Positions 1-14,300 of a DNA stretch of 52,695 nucleotides are shown piece after piece (the first letter of the stretch is position 1; the number at the start of each line of letters is the position of its first letter). The notes below the pieces were generated by a model. That model made no database searches, was not told the origin of the DNA, and saw only the letters and a list, made by a program, of their open reading frames with translations. The stretch covers positions 1 through 52,695 of the forward strand of contig CAKNNA010000007.1 of NCBI GenBank assembly GCA_930989765.1. Reading direction: 5' to 3'. The DNA is from an uncultured Clostridium sp. (GTDB lineage Bacteria > Bacillota > Clostridia > TANB77 > CAG-508). Made by a program: the position numbers and the translations under genes.

Positions 1-91
1 ATATATCAATGTTTGTTAAGATATTTATAAGTAATTAATTTTTATACTTAATTAATAACACAAATAAAAAAATAAACACAAATCCCCATAC

Positions 92-137
92 CACAAAAAA
101 TAACAAGTAAAAAGATTTTTGAATCTCTACTTGTTAT
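92..137 (-). terminator. Rho-independent terminator after the AI-2E family gene
   Basis: On the minus strand an interrupted inverted repeat (AACAAGTA pairing with TACTTGTT, and an inner AGATT/AATCT pair) is followed by a T-rich tract (ATTTTTTG). It starts about 30 bases after the stop codon of the permease gene. This is the expected position and form of an intrinsic terminator. Confidence 0.6.
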
Positions 138-166
138 ATTAATTTATTAAAAATTTAAAATTTATC

Positions 167-1333
167 TTATTTCAAAGCATCTTCGCCAGAATCATCTATG
201 TTTAATTCAAAATTAGTTTTTCTGTTCCTATATTCAATATAATCCTCAACCAAAATTTTAACAATGGCAATAACAGGTACTGCTAAAAACATACCAAGTA
301 CTCCAAAGAATGCTCCTCCAACAGTTACTGCAAATATTACAAGTAATGGACTTATTTTAAGCGATTTACCTACTATTTTTGGATTTATTATATTTGCATC
401 TATTTGTTGCAAAATAATAACTACAATAATCATCCATATTGTTTGTGACAAGCCTCCTGTAATTAGTGTAATAACTGCAGATATTATGCAAGCTATAATT
501 GCACCAAAGTATGGAATCATATTAAACAATCCTATAAATGCTCCTAAAACTGGTGCATATTTTACTCCCATAATAGTTAAAGCAATGGAAACTAATATGC
601 CTACTATTACAGCATCTAAAAATTGTGAAGCTATAAATTTAAAAAATATTGTATTTGAGTCATCAAAATATTTTCCTAAATTATTATATGTTTTCTTTGG
701 GAATATTGCTGCTGCAAACCTTCTTAAGAAATCCATAATTTGTTTTCTTTCAACAAGTATATAAACTGATACTATTATTGCAATTACTAAATCTACTATG
801 CTAAACACTGCACTTATTGCATTTCCTACATATTCTATTATTTTATCTAATTGCAAATATTGTTTTAAATCCAAATGCTGAATATATTGTATTACTTCAT
901 TAACCATCTGGCTTTTCCAGATAGAATCTTCTGGAAGTTCACTATAGTTATTTATTGTATTTTCTATGTATGTTTGTATATTATTAAATAAATCTACAAC
1001 ACTTTGAAAGACTATTGGAAATATTACCATTATGAATATTGCTATTATTAAAAATGCTATTAAGTATACAGTAAGTACTGATAAACTTCTTGCTTTGTTT
1101 TTTACAAACTTTAGCTTTCTTTTTTTATATATTTCTTCGAATTTTTTACAAGGCAAATATAATAAGTATGCTATAAATATTCCTAAAAAGAACGGTGTTA
1201 ACACCCCAAGAAATGTACTTATTGCATTTAGCACATCTGAAAAATTGTCAAATGCTTTATATACTATAATTACAGCTACTGCAAAACCAAACCAATATAG
1301 CCATTTTTTCCAGTCATTTTTTAAATTATTCAA
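167..1333 (-). CDS. AI-2E family transporter (PerM/YtvI-like permease)
   Basis: A 388-residue polytopic membrane protein of the AI-2E/DUF20 family. The N-terminus (about residues 15-60) holds two hydrophobic helices, followed by a charged stretch and another helix, a soluble middle segment (about 110-170), and a long hydrophobic C-terminal half. That half has the family's glycine-rich pattern around GAFIGLFNMIPYFGAIIA and a final segment near FFGVLGMFLAVPVIAI. The tail is short and acidic. Length is normal for the family. The start is TTG, preceded by an AGAAGGGA ribosome binding site about 10 bases upstream; no better ATG is present. It lies 36 bases downstream of xth on the same strand, so co-transcription is possible. 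The substrate cannot be told: family members range from autoinducer exporters to Na+/H+ antiporters. Confidence 0.88.
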   Translation of the reverse strand: MNNLKNDWKKWLYWFGFAVAVIIVYKAFDNFSDVLNAISTFLGVLTPFFLGIFIAYLLYLPCKKFEEIYKKRKLKFVKNKARSLSVLTVYLIAFLIIAIFIMVIFPIVFQSVVDLFNNIQTYIENTINNYSELPEDSIWKSQMVNEVIQYIQHLDLKQYLQLDKIIEYVGNAISAVFSIVDLVIAIIVSVYILVERKQIMDFLRRFAAAIFPKKTYNNLGKYFDDSNTIFFKFIASQFLDAVIVGILVSIALTIMGVKYAPVLGAFIGLFNMIPYFGAIIACIISAVITLITGGLSQTIWMIIVVIILQQIDANIINPKIVGKSLKISPLLVIFAVTVGGAFFGVLGMFLAVPVIAIVKILVEDYIEYRNRKTNFELNIDDSGEDALK

Positions 1334-1369
1334 TTTAAATCAATCCCTTCTCTAATCAATTTTTTAAGT

Positions 1370-2125
1370 TTACATATTACATATTAAACCAACAGGGCAA
1401 TGGTCACTTCCTAAAACTTCATTATATATTAGTGCATCTTCTATTTTATCTTTTATGCTATCAGAAGTTATAAAATAATCTATTCTCCAACCTATATTCT
1501 TCTCTCTTGCATGCCCCATATAAGACCACCAGCTATATGCATCTGTTTTGTCTGGATATATATATCTGAATGTATCTACAAAACCTGCGTTTAACAATTC
1601 TGTCATTTTTCTTCTTTCTTCATCTGTAAAGCCTGCATTTCCCCTATTTGTTTTTGGATTTTTTAGGTCTATTTCATTATGTGCAACATTTAGGTCTCCA
1701 CACATTATTACAGGTTTTTTTGTATTTAAATTTAATAAATACTTTCTTATTTCATCTTCCCAAATTTCTCTATATGCCAATCTTTCAAGTTCTCTTTTTG
1801 AATTTGGTGTATATATATTTACTAAATAAAATTCTTCAAATTCTAAAGTAATTACTCTACCCTCTTTATCATGTTCTTCAATTCCAATTCCATATGTTAC
1901 AGTAATTGGATTTATCTTTGTAAAAATTGCGGTACCAGAATAGCCTTTTTTTTCTGCACTATTCCAATAACTTTTATATCCATCAAACTCTAAATCAACT
2001 TGACCTATTTGACATTTAGTTTCTTGAATACAAAATATATCAGCATCCGCACTCTTAAAAAAGTCTTTAAAACCTTTATTTAATGCCGCTCTTATTCCAT
2101 TAACATTCCACGAGATCAATTTCAT
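1370..2125 (-). CDS. xth: exodeoxyribonuclease III (AP endonuclease)
   Basis: A 251-residue endonuclease/exonuclease/phosphatase-fold enzyme that cleaves DNA at abasic sites in base excision repair and has 3'-5' exonuclease activity. All ExoIII motifs are present: [11 protein letters not shown] at the N-terminus (metal-binding Asn), IQETK (metal-binding Glu, about residue 35), the Tyr-containing strand [20 protein letters not shown] (catalytic Asp and Asn, about residue 143), and the C-terminal GSDHCPVGL with the catalytic Asp-His. Length matches the family. The ATG start follows GAAAGGAAATAATAAT. A GCGGAT occurs near the start, but CGG spans two codons there and the frame is intact. Confidence 0.95.
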   Translation of the reverse strand: MKLISWNVNGIRAALNKGFKDFFKSADADIFCIQETKCQIGQVDLEFDGYKSYWNSAEKKGYSGTAIFTKINPITVTYGIGIEEHDKEGRVITLEFEEFYLVNIYTPNSKRELERLAYREIWEDEIRKYLLNLNTKKPVIMCGDLNVAHNEIDLKNPKTNRGNAGFTDEERRKMTELLNAGFVDTFRYIYPDKTDAYSWWSYMGHAREKNIGWRIDYFITSDSIKDKIEDALIYNEVLGSDHCPVGLICNM

Positions 2126-2230
2126 ATTATTATTTCCTTTCTATATCTATATTAAGTTCATTATACAATTTGCTATTTTAATATATATTTTTTCCTCTAT
2201 ATTTTAGCATATAAAGAGAATCTTTTCAAT

Positions 2231-2333
2231 GGTTAATCTGGGACAGGTCCCAACTGACCATTTTTGGTCAATCGGGACCTGTCCCAGAATGACCAAAAAT
2301 GGTTAATTGGGACCTGTCCCCAATTAACCATTT
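2231..2333. repeat. Repeat family A, copy 1 (GGGACCTGTCCC palindromes)
   Basis: Alternating short palindromes: GGGACAGGTCCC or GGGACCTGTCCC, separated by TGACCATTTTTGGTCA-type hairpins and GGTTAAT ends. The same units recur at 20035-20126 and 27597-27722. The terminal TTAACCATTT overlaps the last codons and stop of the giant adhesin, which ends Asn-Gly-stop inside the repeat. It probably folds as a multi-hairpin and may act as a terminator. It resembles REP-type palindromes, but no associated transposase gene is in the window. Confidence 0.85.
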
Positions 2334-5300
2334 CCTCTTTTCTTATAGCTTAATAATAATCCAAATGATATTACTAATACTATTTCTACTATTCCTATTA
2401 CAACTATTCTGTCAGTTGAGTCTAGTCCTGTTGCTATTGTTATTAGCATTTGTGATTTGACTCTGTTGTCGTCTTTGTTTATGTCTTCATATCCTGCTGG
2501 GTTTGTTAAGTCGCTTAGGATTACTGTGTTGTCTTTTTGTCCAAAGTTTGCATCTCCTCTATTCCATCTTAAGACTATTTCGATTTCTTTGTATTCTCCA
2601 GGTTTTATTGTTTCGTCTTTTAATGCATCTGTTGTTAGGATTCCGTTTGATTCTTCAAAGTGAATTTCGTTGTCTTCTTGGCTAAAGGTGTATCCTTGTG
2701 GAATTAGTTCTGTTATCATTCCAGCTGTTCCTTCTATTTCTCCGGTGTTTGTTATTCTTATTGTGTATGTTATTTTTATGTCTGCTGTACTTACTTTGTT
2801 TCTGTGGATATCTAGTTTGTAGATTTGGTCTTTTGTGTTATAGCTTTGGGCTGATTGTGGTATTCCATTTACATTTACTTTTGATACCCATTTGTCTACA
2901 CTTAAATTGAATAGTTGTTTTTCATAGTAATAGATTACTGTTATTTTGTCTTTTGTCATTGTTCCTTCTGTATTTTCAGTTTTTTCTACTAGTTTATAGT
3001 ATGGGATATCTTTTGATGTTGTTTCATATTTGTCTCCTACATATCCTTGAATGTTTTCATTTTCTGCTAATTTGTAGTTTGTGTCTTTTTCTATATATTG
3101 TACTTCTACTTCTGCTTTTCTTTGATAATAGTATTTTACAACTATTTCTTCATCTTTCATTTCTCCCTTACTATTACTTGGTACTTCTATTAAGTCATAT
3201 CCATTGAATTCTTTTTCCTCTGTTTCGTATGGATCTCCTTCGTGTCCTTTTATTTCTTCTTCATCTAGTTTTTCTCCTGTTTGTTTGTCTATGTATTCTA
3301 CTCTTACTTTTGCTTGTTTTTCGTAATAGTAGATTACTTCTATTTTTTCTTCTGTCATTGTTCCTTTACTGTTTTGTGGTAACATATTATTTCCATTTTC
3401 GTCTTTTGTTACTAGGTCATATCCATTAAATTCTCTTGATGGTATGTTGTAGCTATCTCCTACTTTTCCTGTGTGTTTTTCTTCTGCTAGTATTTTGTTT
3501 GTTTTAATGTCTATGTGTTTTTCTATTAGTATTGCATCTTGTTTTTCTTTTTCATAATAGTATGTTACTACTGTTTCTGTATTATATGTTCCGTCTGGAT
3601 TTTTAGTTATTGTCATTTTTCCTTTTGCATTTTCTGGAGTTTCTACTAGATTGTATTCTTTAAATTCTTTTGACTCTGTTTCATATTCATCATTTTCATG
3701 TCCGTTTATTATTATGTCTTCTGTTAATTTTTCTTCTGTGTCTTTGTCAATATATTCTACTCTTACTGATGCTTTTTTGATGTAATAGTATTTTACTTCA
3801 ATTACTTCTTTTGTCATTTCTCCTTTTGCATTTTCTGGTAATCTACTTGTTCCGTCTGCATCTTTTTCTAGTAAGTCATATCCTTCGAATTCTTTTGATG
3901 GTATGTCATATGGATCTCCTTCGTTTCCTTTGTGTTCTTCACTGTATAGTAATTCTCCTGTTATTTCGTCTATATGTTTTTCTATTACTCCTGCTGATAT
4001 GTGTGCATAGTAGTATTTTACTACTTGCTCTCCTGTTTTATTCATTATGATGTCTGGGTCTTTTGGTGATTCTACTAATACATATCCTTCAAAGTCTTCT
4101 GGATGTGTTTCGAATAGATCTCCTACTTTTCCATTCTTTGTTTCTTCTTTTAGAATTTCTTCAGTTTCTCTGTCTATATGCTGTACTGTTGCTTTTGTTT
4201 TTTGTGCATAGTAGTAGATTACTTCTATTTCCTCTTTTGTCATTGTTCCTTCTGCATTATCTGTACTTTCTACAAATATGTAATTATTAATATCTTTTTG
4301 TGTTGTTTTGTATTCTTTTCCTTCGTATCCTTCTATTATTTCTTCTTCTGCTAATTTTTTGTTGTCTTCATCTGTATCTTGTGTATTATCTTTTTCTAAA
4401 TATTTTACTATTACTTTTGTGTTTTGTGCATAATAGTAAATTACTTCTATTTCGTCTTTTGTCATTGTTCCTTCTACATTATTTGTTGATTCTATAAATG
4501 TGTAGTTTGTTATGTCTTTTTGTATTGCAGTATATTCTTTTCCTACATATCCATTTATTGTTTCTTCTGGTGCTAATACTTTATTATCTGTGTTGTCATT
4601 TGGTGTATTATCTTTTTCTAAGTATTTTACTATTACTTTTGTGTTTTGTGCATAGTAGTATACTACTTCTATTGTGCCACTTTCCATTGCTCCTGATAAT
4701 TTTCCTTTGCTTTCTACAAATGTATAGCCGTCTATGTTTTTTCTTTCTGTTTGATAGCTTTGTCCTTCATATCCTTCTAAGGTTATTTGTGGTGATAATA
4801 CTACATTGTCACCATCATCTTCAGGTGTACTATCTTTTTCTAGATATTTTACTAATACTTTTGTATTTTTTGCATAATAGTATACTTTTTCTTGAGTTTC
4901 TTCTTCAAAAATTCCTGTTTGTTCTTTTGGCTCTTCTACTAGAGTATATCCTGGTATTTCTTTTTTGTGATCTGATATGTCAAACTCTTCTCCTACAATT
5001 CCTTCTTCTGTTTCAGAATTTTGTATTTCTTTATTTGTGTTTATGTCTTTATACCTAATTATTACTTTTCCTGGCAATTTTGTCATTTTGTTTGTTATTG
5101 TTCCTTCTTTTTCGTCTATAACTCCTGGCTTATTTGTTATGTTTCCTATTACTTTTGTGTAGTATTTCATTTCTTCATTTTGCATTTCTTTTTCATCTAA
5201 CTGATATTGTATTTCTTGTCCATCTTCATCATATTTAGCAAGTCCTGTAAATGTACATTGCCAGTTTTCTATCTTTGTTACAGGTTTTTCTGCTACTACA

Positions 5301-8300
5301 TTCTCCCCTTGTTTTACTTCTATGATTACCGCTTCTGGCCTTTTTTGGTATATATCATCTTGGTCTTCCCACTCTTTATTTACTGTTATTGATATTTCGT
5401 CTTCTGGTCTTGTGAATGTATTTGTTATTGTTGTTCCTGTTATTTGTTTTGTATAGAATTCTAAATCTCCAGAATTTTTCTCTATTTCATCTACTGTGTA
5501 GTTTATTATGTTATTTAAGTTGTCATATTTTGGCAAGTCTTCAAATGTATATTCCCAAACTGAACTATCATCTTTTTTAGCATTTTCTTTTGTTATTTCT
5601 TGGCTTTTTACTACTTGCATTCCATTTTTTACTTGTATTATTATGCTTTCTGGTCTTCTTCCGTGCTTGTTTTTCATTATCTACCCATTTTTTAGTTACT
5701 TCTATATCTACTTTGTCTGTATTTTGTGTAAATGTGTTTGTAATTTGAGTTCCTTCTATATGTTTTGTATAGAATTGTAAATCACTACTATTTACTTCTG
5801 ATTCATCTGCTGAGTATATTATTTCTTGTCCATTTACATCATATTTTTCTAGTCCGGTAAAATTATATTCCCATCTATTGCTATCTTCTATAACACTATT
5901 TTCTATAGCATTTATTTCTTGACTTCTTACTACTTGGTTTCCATTTTTTAATTGGATATTTATACTTTCTGGTCTTTTTTTAGCTTCATCATTATTATCT
6001 TCCCATACTTTTGTAACAGTTACATCTTTTGTATCCTCTGGTCTTGTGAATGTATTTGTAATTGTTACATGTTTATTTCCAGTAATTTTTCCTTCTATTA
6101 CTTCATTTACCATTTCTCCTATTGTTGTTTCATAGAAATATAGGTCTCCTTGTTCTTTTTGCTTTTCTTCTACTGTATATTCTATTATATTTCCCTTATC
6201 ATCATATTTTGGTAAATCTGTAAATGTGTATTGCCACATATCTTTGTTTCCAGATAATGCATTTGATGAAGTTATTTCTTGTCTTGATACTTCTTGCACA
6301 GTTTCTTTTCCTTCTATTTCTACTTTTTTGTTTAATACAAGTACTACTCCCTCTGGTCTTCTTGTTTCTTGTATTTCGTTATCTACCCAAACTTTGTTTA
6401 TTGTTATACTTATTTTTTCATCTGGTACATTAAATCTATTTGTTAGTGTATATCCTGTTTCTATGTTTCCTATTGTTTCTTCTTTTTCGTAGAAGAATAA
6501 GTCTCCTTCTTCAGTTTCTACTTCTTCTACTTGATATTCTATTTCTTGTCCATCTTCATCATATTTTGGTAGATTTTCAAATACAGTTTGCCAAGTATCT
6601 CCATCTTGTTTATTTAATATTTTGATGTATGTTTTTCCATTTCCTGTAACAACTAATTTTATTGAATCTGGTCTTTTTTCATTTACATTGCTTTCATCAT
6701 TCCATACTTTATTTACTACTAGATTTACTGTATCGCCTGGCATTTTAAATGTATTTCTTATTGTTGCTTGACCATCTTCTATATCTGTTAGTTCTTTTGT
6801 ATAGAAGTATAAATCTTTTGCATTTACTTCTTCTTCATCAACAGAATATTTAATTTCTTGTCCGTTTTCATTGTATTTGTCTAATCCAGTAAATGTAACT
6901 GCCCATTGATTTTCTTTTTCTGGCACTTTATTATCTTCTGCATTTATTTCTTGCACCGCTGCTATTTCTTCACCATTTTTTATAACTATTCTAATTGATT
7001 CTGGTCTTCTTTGTGCCTGAACTTCATTATCATTCCATACTTTGTTTATAGTTAAACTTCTTGTATCAGTTAGTTTTTTGAATGTATTTGTTATTGTTGC
7101 TTCTTTCTTGTTTTCTTCTCCATTTTTGTTTGTTACTTCTCCTACATTCTTTTCATAGAAATATAAATCATCTGCTACTTTTTCTACCTCATCTACTGTG
7201 TATTTTATTTCATCTCCTAGGCTATTGTATTTTGGCAAGTTTGTAAATGTATGGCTTGTTTCTGTAGTTGTGTTTAAGTCATAACTTGCTACTTCTTGTG
7301 AGTTTTCTCCTAATACTTTTATTGTTATTTTTTCTGGTCTTCTTTGTGCTTGAGTTTCATTATCTACCCATACTTTATTTACTGTTATTTCTACTTTCTC
7401 ATCTGGTACATTAAATCTATTAGTAATTACAAATCCATCTGTCATATTTCCTTCTACTGGATCTTTTGTGTAGAATTTATTTCCTAAATCTACTTCGTCT
7501 ACTGTATATTTTATTTCATCTCCGCTGTCATTATATTTTGGTACAGTAAATTCATGTTTCCAGTTTTCTTCTGCATCTATTACTGCTGTGTCTACTACTT
7601 GATTTCCGTTTTTTATTTGCATTGTTATACTTGTTGGTCTCTTTTGTGCCTCATTATTGTTATCTTCCCATACTTTTGTTCCTTCTACTTTTACTGTTTC
7701 TTCTGGTGTTGTGAATGTATTTGTAATTACATATCCTGCATACATATCTCCTGTTATATCTTTCTTTGTATAGAATTCATTTGTTGTTACTTCATCTACT
7801 GTGTAATTGATTTCATTTCCAGTTTCATCATATTTTGGTAAGTTTGTAAATGTATGTTCCCAGTTTTCTCCTTCTTTTAAGTTGTATGTTTCTGTTGTGT
7901 CATTTCCTTTTAACACTACTGTTACTTCTGATGGTCTTCTATCTTGTTGTTCTGCTGTATCTTCCCATCTCTTTGTTACTTTTACACTTACTTTTTCATC
8001 TGGTACTTTGAATTTATTCGTTATTGTAAGTCCTGTTGTTACATCTCCTGTTACTCCTGCATTTTCATAGAAGTATAGGTCATTTTCTTCTACTGCTTTT
8101 TCTGTTAATGTATATTCTATTTCTTCTCCATTATCATTGTATTTTGGTAGATTTTCAAATACTGTTGTCCATGTATTATTTTCTTGTTTTTCTACTGTTT
8201 GTTTATATTCTTGTCCATTTCCTGCAACGATAAGTTCAATTGATTCTGGTCTTTTTCCATTTACATTTCCATTATCTTCCCATGCTTTATTTACTGTTAA

Positions 8301-11300
8301 ATCTATTGTGTCATCTGGTTTTGTAAATGTATTTGTTATTGTGAATTCAGAGCTCATATCTCCTGTTATGTCTTTTTGTGCATAGAATTCATTTGTTTCC
8401 TCTTCTTCTACTGTATATGTTATTTCTTGTCCATTAGCATTGTATTTATCTAATTCAGTAAATGTATGGCTCGTTTCTGTTGTTGTATTTAGGTCATAGC
8501 TTGCTACTACTTGTGAATTTTCTCCTAATACATTTATTCTTATTGTTTCTGGTCTTCTTTGCGCCTGTGCCTCATTATCTACCCATACTTTGTTTACTGT
8601 TACACTTACTTTATCTGTTGGTTTTGTAAATGTGTTTCCTATTACATATCCTGATTTCATGTCTCCTGTGATTTCATTTTGTGCATAGAATTCGTTCGTT
8701 CCTTCTTCTTCTACTGTGTATTTTATTTCTCTTCCTGCTTCGTCATATTTTGGTAAGTTTGCAAATGTATATTCCCATGCATCATTATTCTCTGTTCCAT
8801 CTTGTTCTTCTGTCATTGGATATCTTGTAACTTCTATGTCTCCGTTTTTTAACACAAGTGTTATGCTATCTGGTCTTCTTTGTTCTTGTGTTTCATTGTC
8901 TATCCACAATTTTCTTACAGATACACTTATTCTTACATCTGGTACTTCAAATGTGTTTGTTATTGTATATCCTGTTTCAACACTTCCTGTTGCTTCTGCT
9001 GTGTTATAGAAATACAAGTCTCCTTCTTCTGTTTCTCTTTCTTCTACTTTGTATTCTATTTCTTTTCCGTTGTTGTCATATTTTGGTAAGTCTGCAAATA
9101 CTGTTGTCCATGTGTTTCCTTCTTGTTTTTCTATTGTTTGGTTATATGTTTTTCCATCTCCTGTTACAACAATTCTTATTGAATCTGGTCTCTTTCCATT
9201 TACATTGCTATTATCTTCCCAAACTTTATTTACTGTTATGTCTATTGTGTCTTCTGGTCTTGTAAATGTATTTGTGATTACATAGCCTGTTTCCATATTT
9301 CCTGTTGCTTCTGCAGTTTCATAGAAGTATAGATCTCCTGGTGTTACTTCTTCTTCATCTACTGTATATTGTATTTCTTGTCCGTTTTCATCATATTTGT
9401 CTAATCCAGTAAATACTGCTCTCCATACATTGTCTTGTCCTTCTACTATATCTTCTACATTTATTTCTTGTGTTCTTACTGTTTCTGCTCCGCTCTTTAC
9501 TACTATTCTGATAGATCCTGGTCTTCTTTGTGCTTGTACACTATTATCTATCCACTCTTTGTCTACTACTATGCTTACTGGATCTATTGGTTTTGTGAAT
9601 GTATTTGTTATTGTTGTTCCTTCTATATTTTTTGTATAGAAATGTAAGTCTCCTGGAGCTTTTTCTACTTCTTCTACTGTGTAGTTGATTATATTATTTA
9701 ATCTATCATATTTTGGTAAGTCTGTGAATGTATATTCCCATGTTGAGCTATCACCTTCTACTCCATTGTCTGTACCATTGATTTCTTGGCTTCTTACTAC
9801 TTCATTTTCATTTTTTACTTGTATTATTACACTTGTAGGTCTTCTTTGAGCTTGCACATCATTGTCTACCCATTTTTTAGTTACTTTTAGGTCTATTGTG
9901 TCTGTATTTTGTGTGAATGTGTTTGTTATTGTTAATCCTGTTTTGAAGTCTCCTGTAATTCCTGTGTTTTCATAGAATTGTAAATCTCCACTATTTACTT
10001 CTGTTTCGTCTGCTGAATATACTATTTCTTGTCCGTTTTCATTGTATTTGTCTAGTCCTGTAAATGTATATTCCCATCTATTGCTATTTCCTGCTACTGC
10101 ATTTTCTGTTCCGTTTATTTCTTGTGTTCTTTCTACATTGTTTCCATTCTTTAATTGTATTTTTATGCTGCCTGGTCTTTTTTTGGCTTCATTATTGTTG
10201 TCTTCCCATACTTTTGTAACTGTTACATTTATTGCGTCTGTTGGTCTTGTAAATGTATTTGAGATTACATAGCCTGTTTCCATGTCTCCTGTTATTTCTT
10301 TTTGTGCATAGAAGTCATTTGTTTTTTCTTCGTCTACAGTGTAATTTATTTCATTTCCTAATGCATCATATTTTGGAAGATCTTCAAATGTATATTCCCA
10401 TGTATCTCTGTCTGTTGTTTCTTGTGCTTTTGTTATTTCTTGTCTTTTTACTTCTGTTTCTCCATTTTTTAATATAAGTGTTATTTTTTCTGGTCTTCTT
10501 GCTTCTTGGATTTCATTGTCTATCCACAATTTCTTAACTGGCACATCTACTAAATATTCTGCTAGTATTCCTTTTGTTGCTTCTTTTGTATCTTCTTTTT
10601 GTGGTGTTTCTAATTTTACTGTTCCTGTTGCTTTATTTGTTACATTTGCTTGTGTTACATCTATATCTTTATATACTAATGTTATTTCTTTTGTTATATT
10701 GATTTCTTGTGTACTATTATTTGCAAATGTGTCAATATCATTTATTGTTTCTGTCCATGTGATTGTTTTTTCTGTATTGTTGTATCTTCCTCCATCTAAA
10801 TCATATGTTTTACTTGTATCAATCTCATATGGCAATTGATCTATTATTGTTACTGTTGCATCTCCTATGTATTTATCTATTGTTGCTGTATAGTTTATTG
10901 TATAATCAATTAGCTGATTTTTATCTGTTACTTTTTCTGTTTTGCTTTCTTTTGTTATTGTTGGAGTTATTATATCTGGTGTTTTTAGTCTATAGAAATA
11001 TGTTACTACTGTTTGTCCTTCTACTATTGTTCCTGTGTAATTTGCTGGCATTTTTACTAGTTCGTAGTTTGCTGGTATGTCTTCTGCCGGAGATGTTGTA
11101 TATGTTGCATCTAGGGCTCCTACTATTGTTTGGTCTGGACTTAGACTTTCTGTTGTGTTTTCTTTGTAGTGGTGTACTAGGACTGTTCCTTCTTTTATTT
11201 TATAATAGTAGATTACTTCTTGCAATCCTTCTTTGTATTCTCCACTTGTTTCTCCCTCTACACTCACTAATTCGTACTTATCATTTACATTTTCTGCTTC

Positions 11301-14300
11301 TTTTGTTGCCCAAATTTCTCCTACTTTTCCTGTTTGTGTTATGTCTTCTACTACTTGTCCTTCTACTTTTGATGGTACTTTGTTTTTAGTTCCTTGGATG
11401 TAGTAGTGTGTTATTACTGTTCCTTCTTTCTTTTCATTGCTTAAATTTAATTCATAAGTATCTTGATTTTTTGTTATTGTTATTGTTTTTGTAGGATTTT
11501 GTGGTAACTGGTAGTCATCTTTTGTTTCTGTTTCTGTTATTTCATATGTTCCCGCTTCTAGTGTTACTTGAATTTTACCTTCTTCATCTGTTTGGTATTC
11601 TTTCACATTTTGAGTTTCTGTATTTTTTATTGTGAATTTTATTCCTTCAAGTAGTTGGTTTTCTTCGCCTGTTTTTATTATTGTTAGCGGTCTTGTTACT
11701 AGTTTGTAGTAATATGTTACTATTACTTCATCACCTGTATAGTATCCATTTGCATTTTGTGGTATTTCCACTAATTCGTATTTGTCACTTAATTGTTCAT
11801 TACTTATACTTTCTGTTGTGTATTCTTCATTTTCTTTTCCACTTTTTTGTTCGTCTTGTGCTGTTCCTGTTTTTAATGGTACATTTTGTGTTGTTCCTTC
11901 TATGTAGTGATGTACTGTTAATGGAATTTCTTTTTCTTCGTAATAATATTTTACTTCTTGCTGTGTTGTTTGGAATTTACCTGTTGCATTAGCTGGTATA
12001 ACATATTCACCTTTAGCATCTTTTTCTAAATCGTATTTTTCTAGGTCTAAATGTGGAGTTGATGCATAATTTTCGTTTGCCTTTCCTTGTAGTAGTTCAT
12101 CTTCTGCTACTTTTATTTCTGTGTATTTTCCTGTGTTGTCTTTTAGATAATGATGTACTAGTACTGTTGCGTATTTTTCATTTTGTATTGTTATTTCTTT
12201 TTCTCCATCTGCTGTAAAATCTATTTCTATTGGTGTTTCGTTTAATATATATCCTTCTGGTGCTTTTGTTTCTGTTATTTTGTATTTTCCAAATGGTAAT
12301 TGTACTATTCCTTGGCCTTTGCTGTCTGTTGTTACTTCTACATTATATGCTTCTTGGTCTTCTACTTCTTGTTTTTCTATTTTGAATATTGCACCTTGTA
12401 GTTTTTTTCCTTCTGCATCTGTTTTGTTTATTGTTAATTTATTAGTTTTTAGTGCAAATGTTACTACTATATGCTTGTCTTCTGTCACATTTGTAAATTC
12501 CGGCATTGTGTATGTTCCGTCTGAATTTGTTTCAAATGGATATTCTTCGCCATTTATTGTGATTGATATTAATTCATATGTGTTGTCTTTTGGTTTTATT
12601 TGTATTTGATTTTGACTGTTTTCATTGTATTTTACTGTTTCAAATGGTATTTGGTCTTCGCCTGATATTGTTCCACCTTTTTCTCCATTGATTTCTCTTA
12701 CATCTGTTGTGATTTGGAACTGTTTTATGGTGTTTTCTACTGTGAGTTCTTGGACTTCGGGAACTTCACCTAAAATACTTAAATTTAATATTATTGTATC
12801 AGTTTCTCCGTTAGTTTTTACACTTTTATCACCTATTGATACCACTTCACTATCTGAAGTTCCTGTTACAATAAATGATTTGTCGTCTATCTGAATTATA
12901 TTATTGAATGATTGAGCTGAAGCTCCTGATGTAGTTGTCCTCCATCTTTCTATTCCTTTTTCATCATAAAATACAAGTATTCCTTCATTTTGGGATTTAC
13001 CAGAAACTAAGTATCCTTTATTTTCTATTTGTACAGTATCATATAGTGTACTACTATAACTACTATTACGTTCAATTTTATTTGCCCATTCAGCATTTCC
13101 ATTTTTATCATATTTAACAATCATTCCTAAAGTTAGAAAACTAGAACCATAACCATAGTCACCTTCTAATATTACGCCATTTCCAAAATTTACATCTTTT
13201 GAATACCCACCAACAGCTATTATTCCATCATCTTCCGTTTGCATAATATCATATATATTCTCATCTCCTCTGTCTCCATCTGTATAATTTCCCCAAATGG
13301 CAACATCATTTTTATTATATTTTATTATAAATGTTCTATTACCTAAATATTCTGTTGGTGTTATAGTTACACTATCTTGTATTATAGTATCCCCAAAATC
13401 TCCTGATACTACATAACCTTCATCATTCAAAGGTGTAATAACATCAACACCTCTTCCAATAGCTTTAACCCATTGCATTTTTCCATCTTCACTATATTTA
13501 ACTAGTACTCCATTTGTATAGTAATCATTTAGGTAAAAAGATTGTCCTTGTATTTGAATCCTTTTTCCAGTAACAGTACCTCCCACAATTATTGAACCAT
13601 CATAAGTCTCTGCTACTCCATTAAATTCAGCCTTTTCACCTTGTGTAGATGTTGCCCATTCTACTTCTCCTTGAGCATTATACTTTATCATCATTGCATC
13701 AGTAGATCCACTATTAGTCAATATATAATCTCCAAGTTGTACCATAGTACTATCAAAACTACCAACTACTATAAATCCTCCATCTTTAGTTGTTATTAAT
13801 TTTGATATTGATTCATTTTTATCTCCGCCTAGTGTTTTAATCCATTTTATATTATCATTGTTATCATATTTTATAAAAACTACATCATTATATAATGATG
13901 AAACGCTTGTATTATATATTGTATTATTTCCTAATTTTAAGTTATCCGATTTAAAACTTCCTGCTAATATATATCCGCCATCTACTGTTTTTTCTATATG
14001 AGTTATCCTATCATCACCATTTGATCCAATAGATTTTAATTGGTCATAATTAAATTCTAATTTCACTTGTTCTTTATAGTTTACTATAGCAGTACTACGA
14101 GATGGTTCATCTGGCATCTGAATTCCTTCATCAAAAATAGTACCGTGCCCAAAATAGCCTCCTACAAGATATTCTCCTTCATTTATTTCTATTATCCCTG
14201 CAATTGAACTATAATACGAATCTCCAATTTTATTTGCTAATAATAATTTTCCATTTTTATCATATTTTATTATCATTCCACTACTATTGGCTGTATAGTC

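Noticed and set aside
2457..5392. Many long open frames on the plus strand opposite the giant adhesin and other surface genes
   Set aside because: They are Leu/Phe/Cys-rich shadows of pyrimidine-rich complement strands, lack ribosome binding sites and show no domain patterns.
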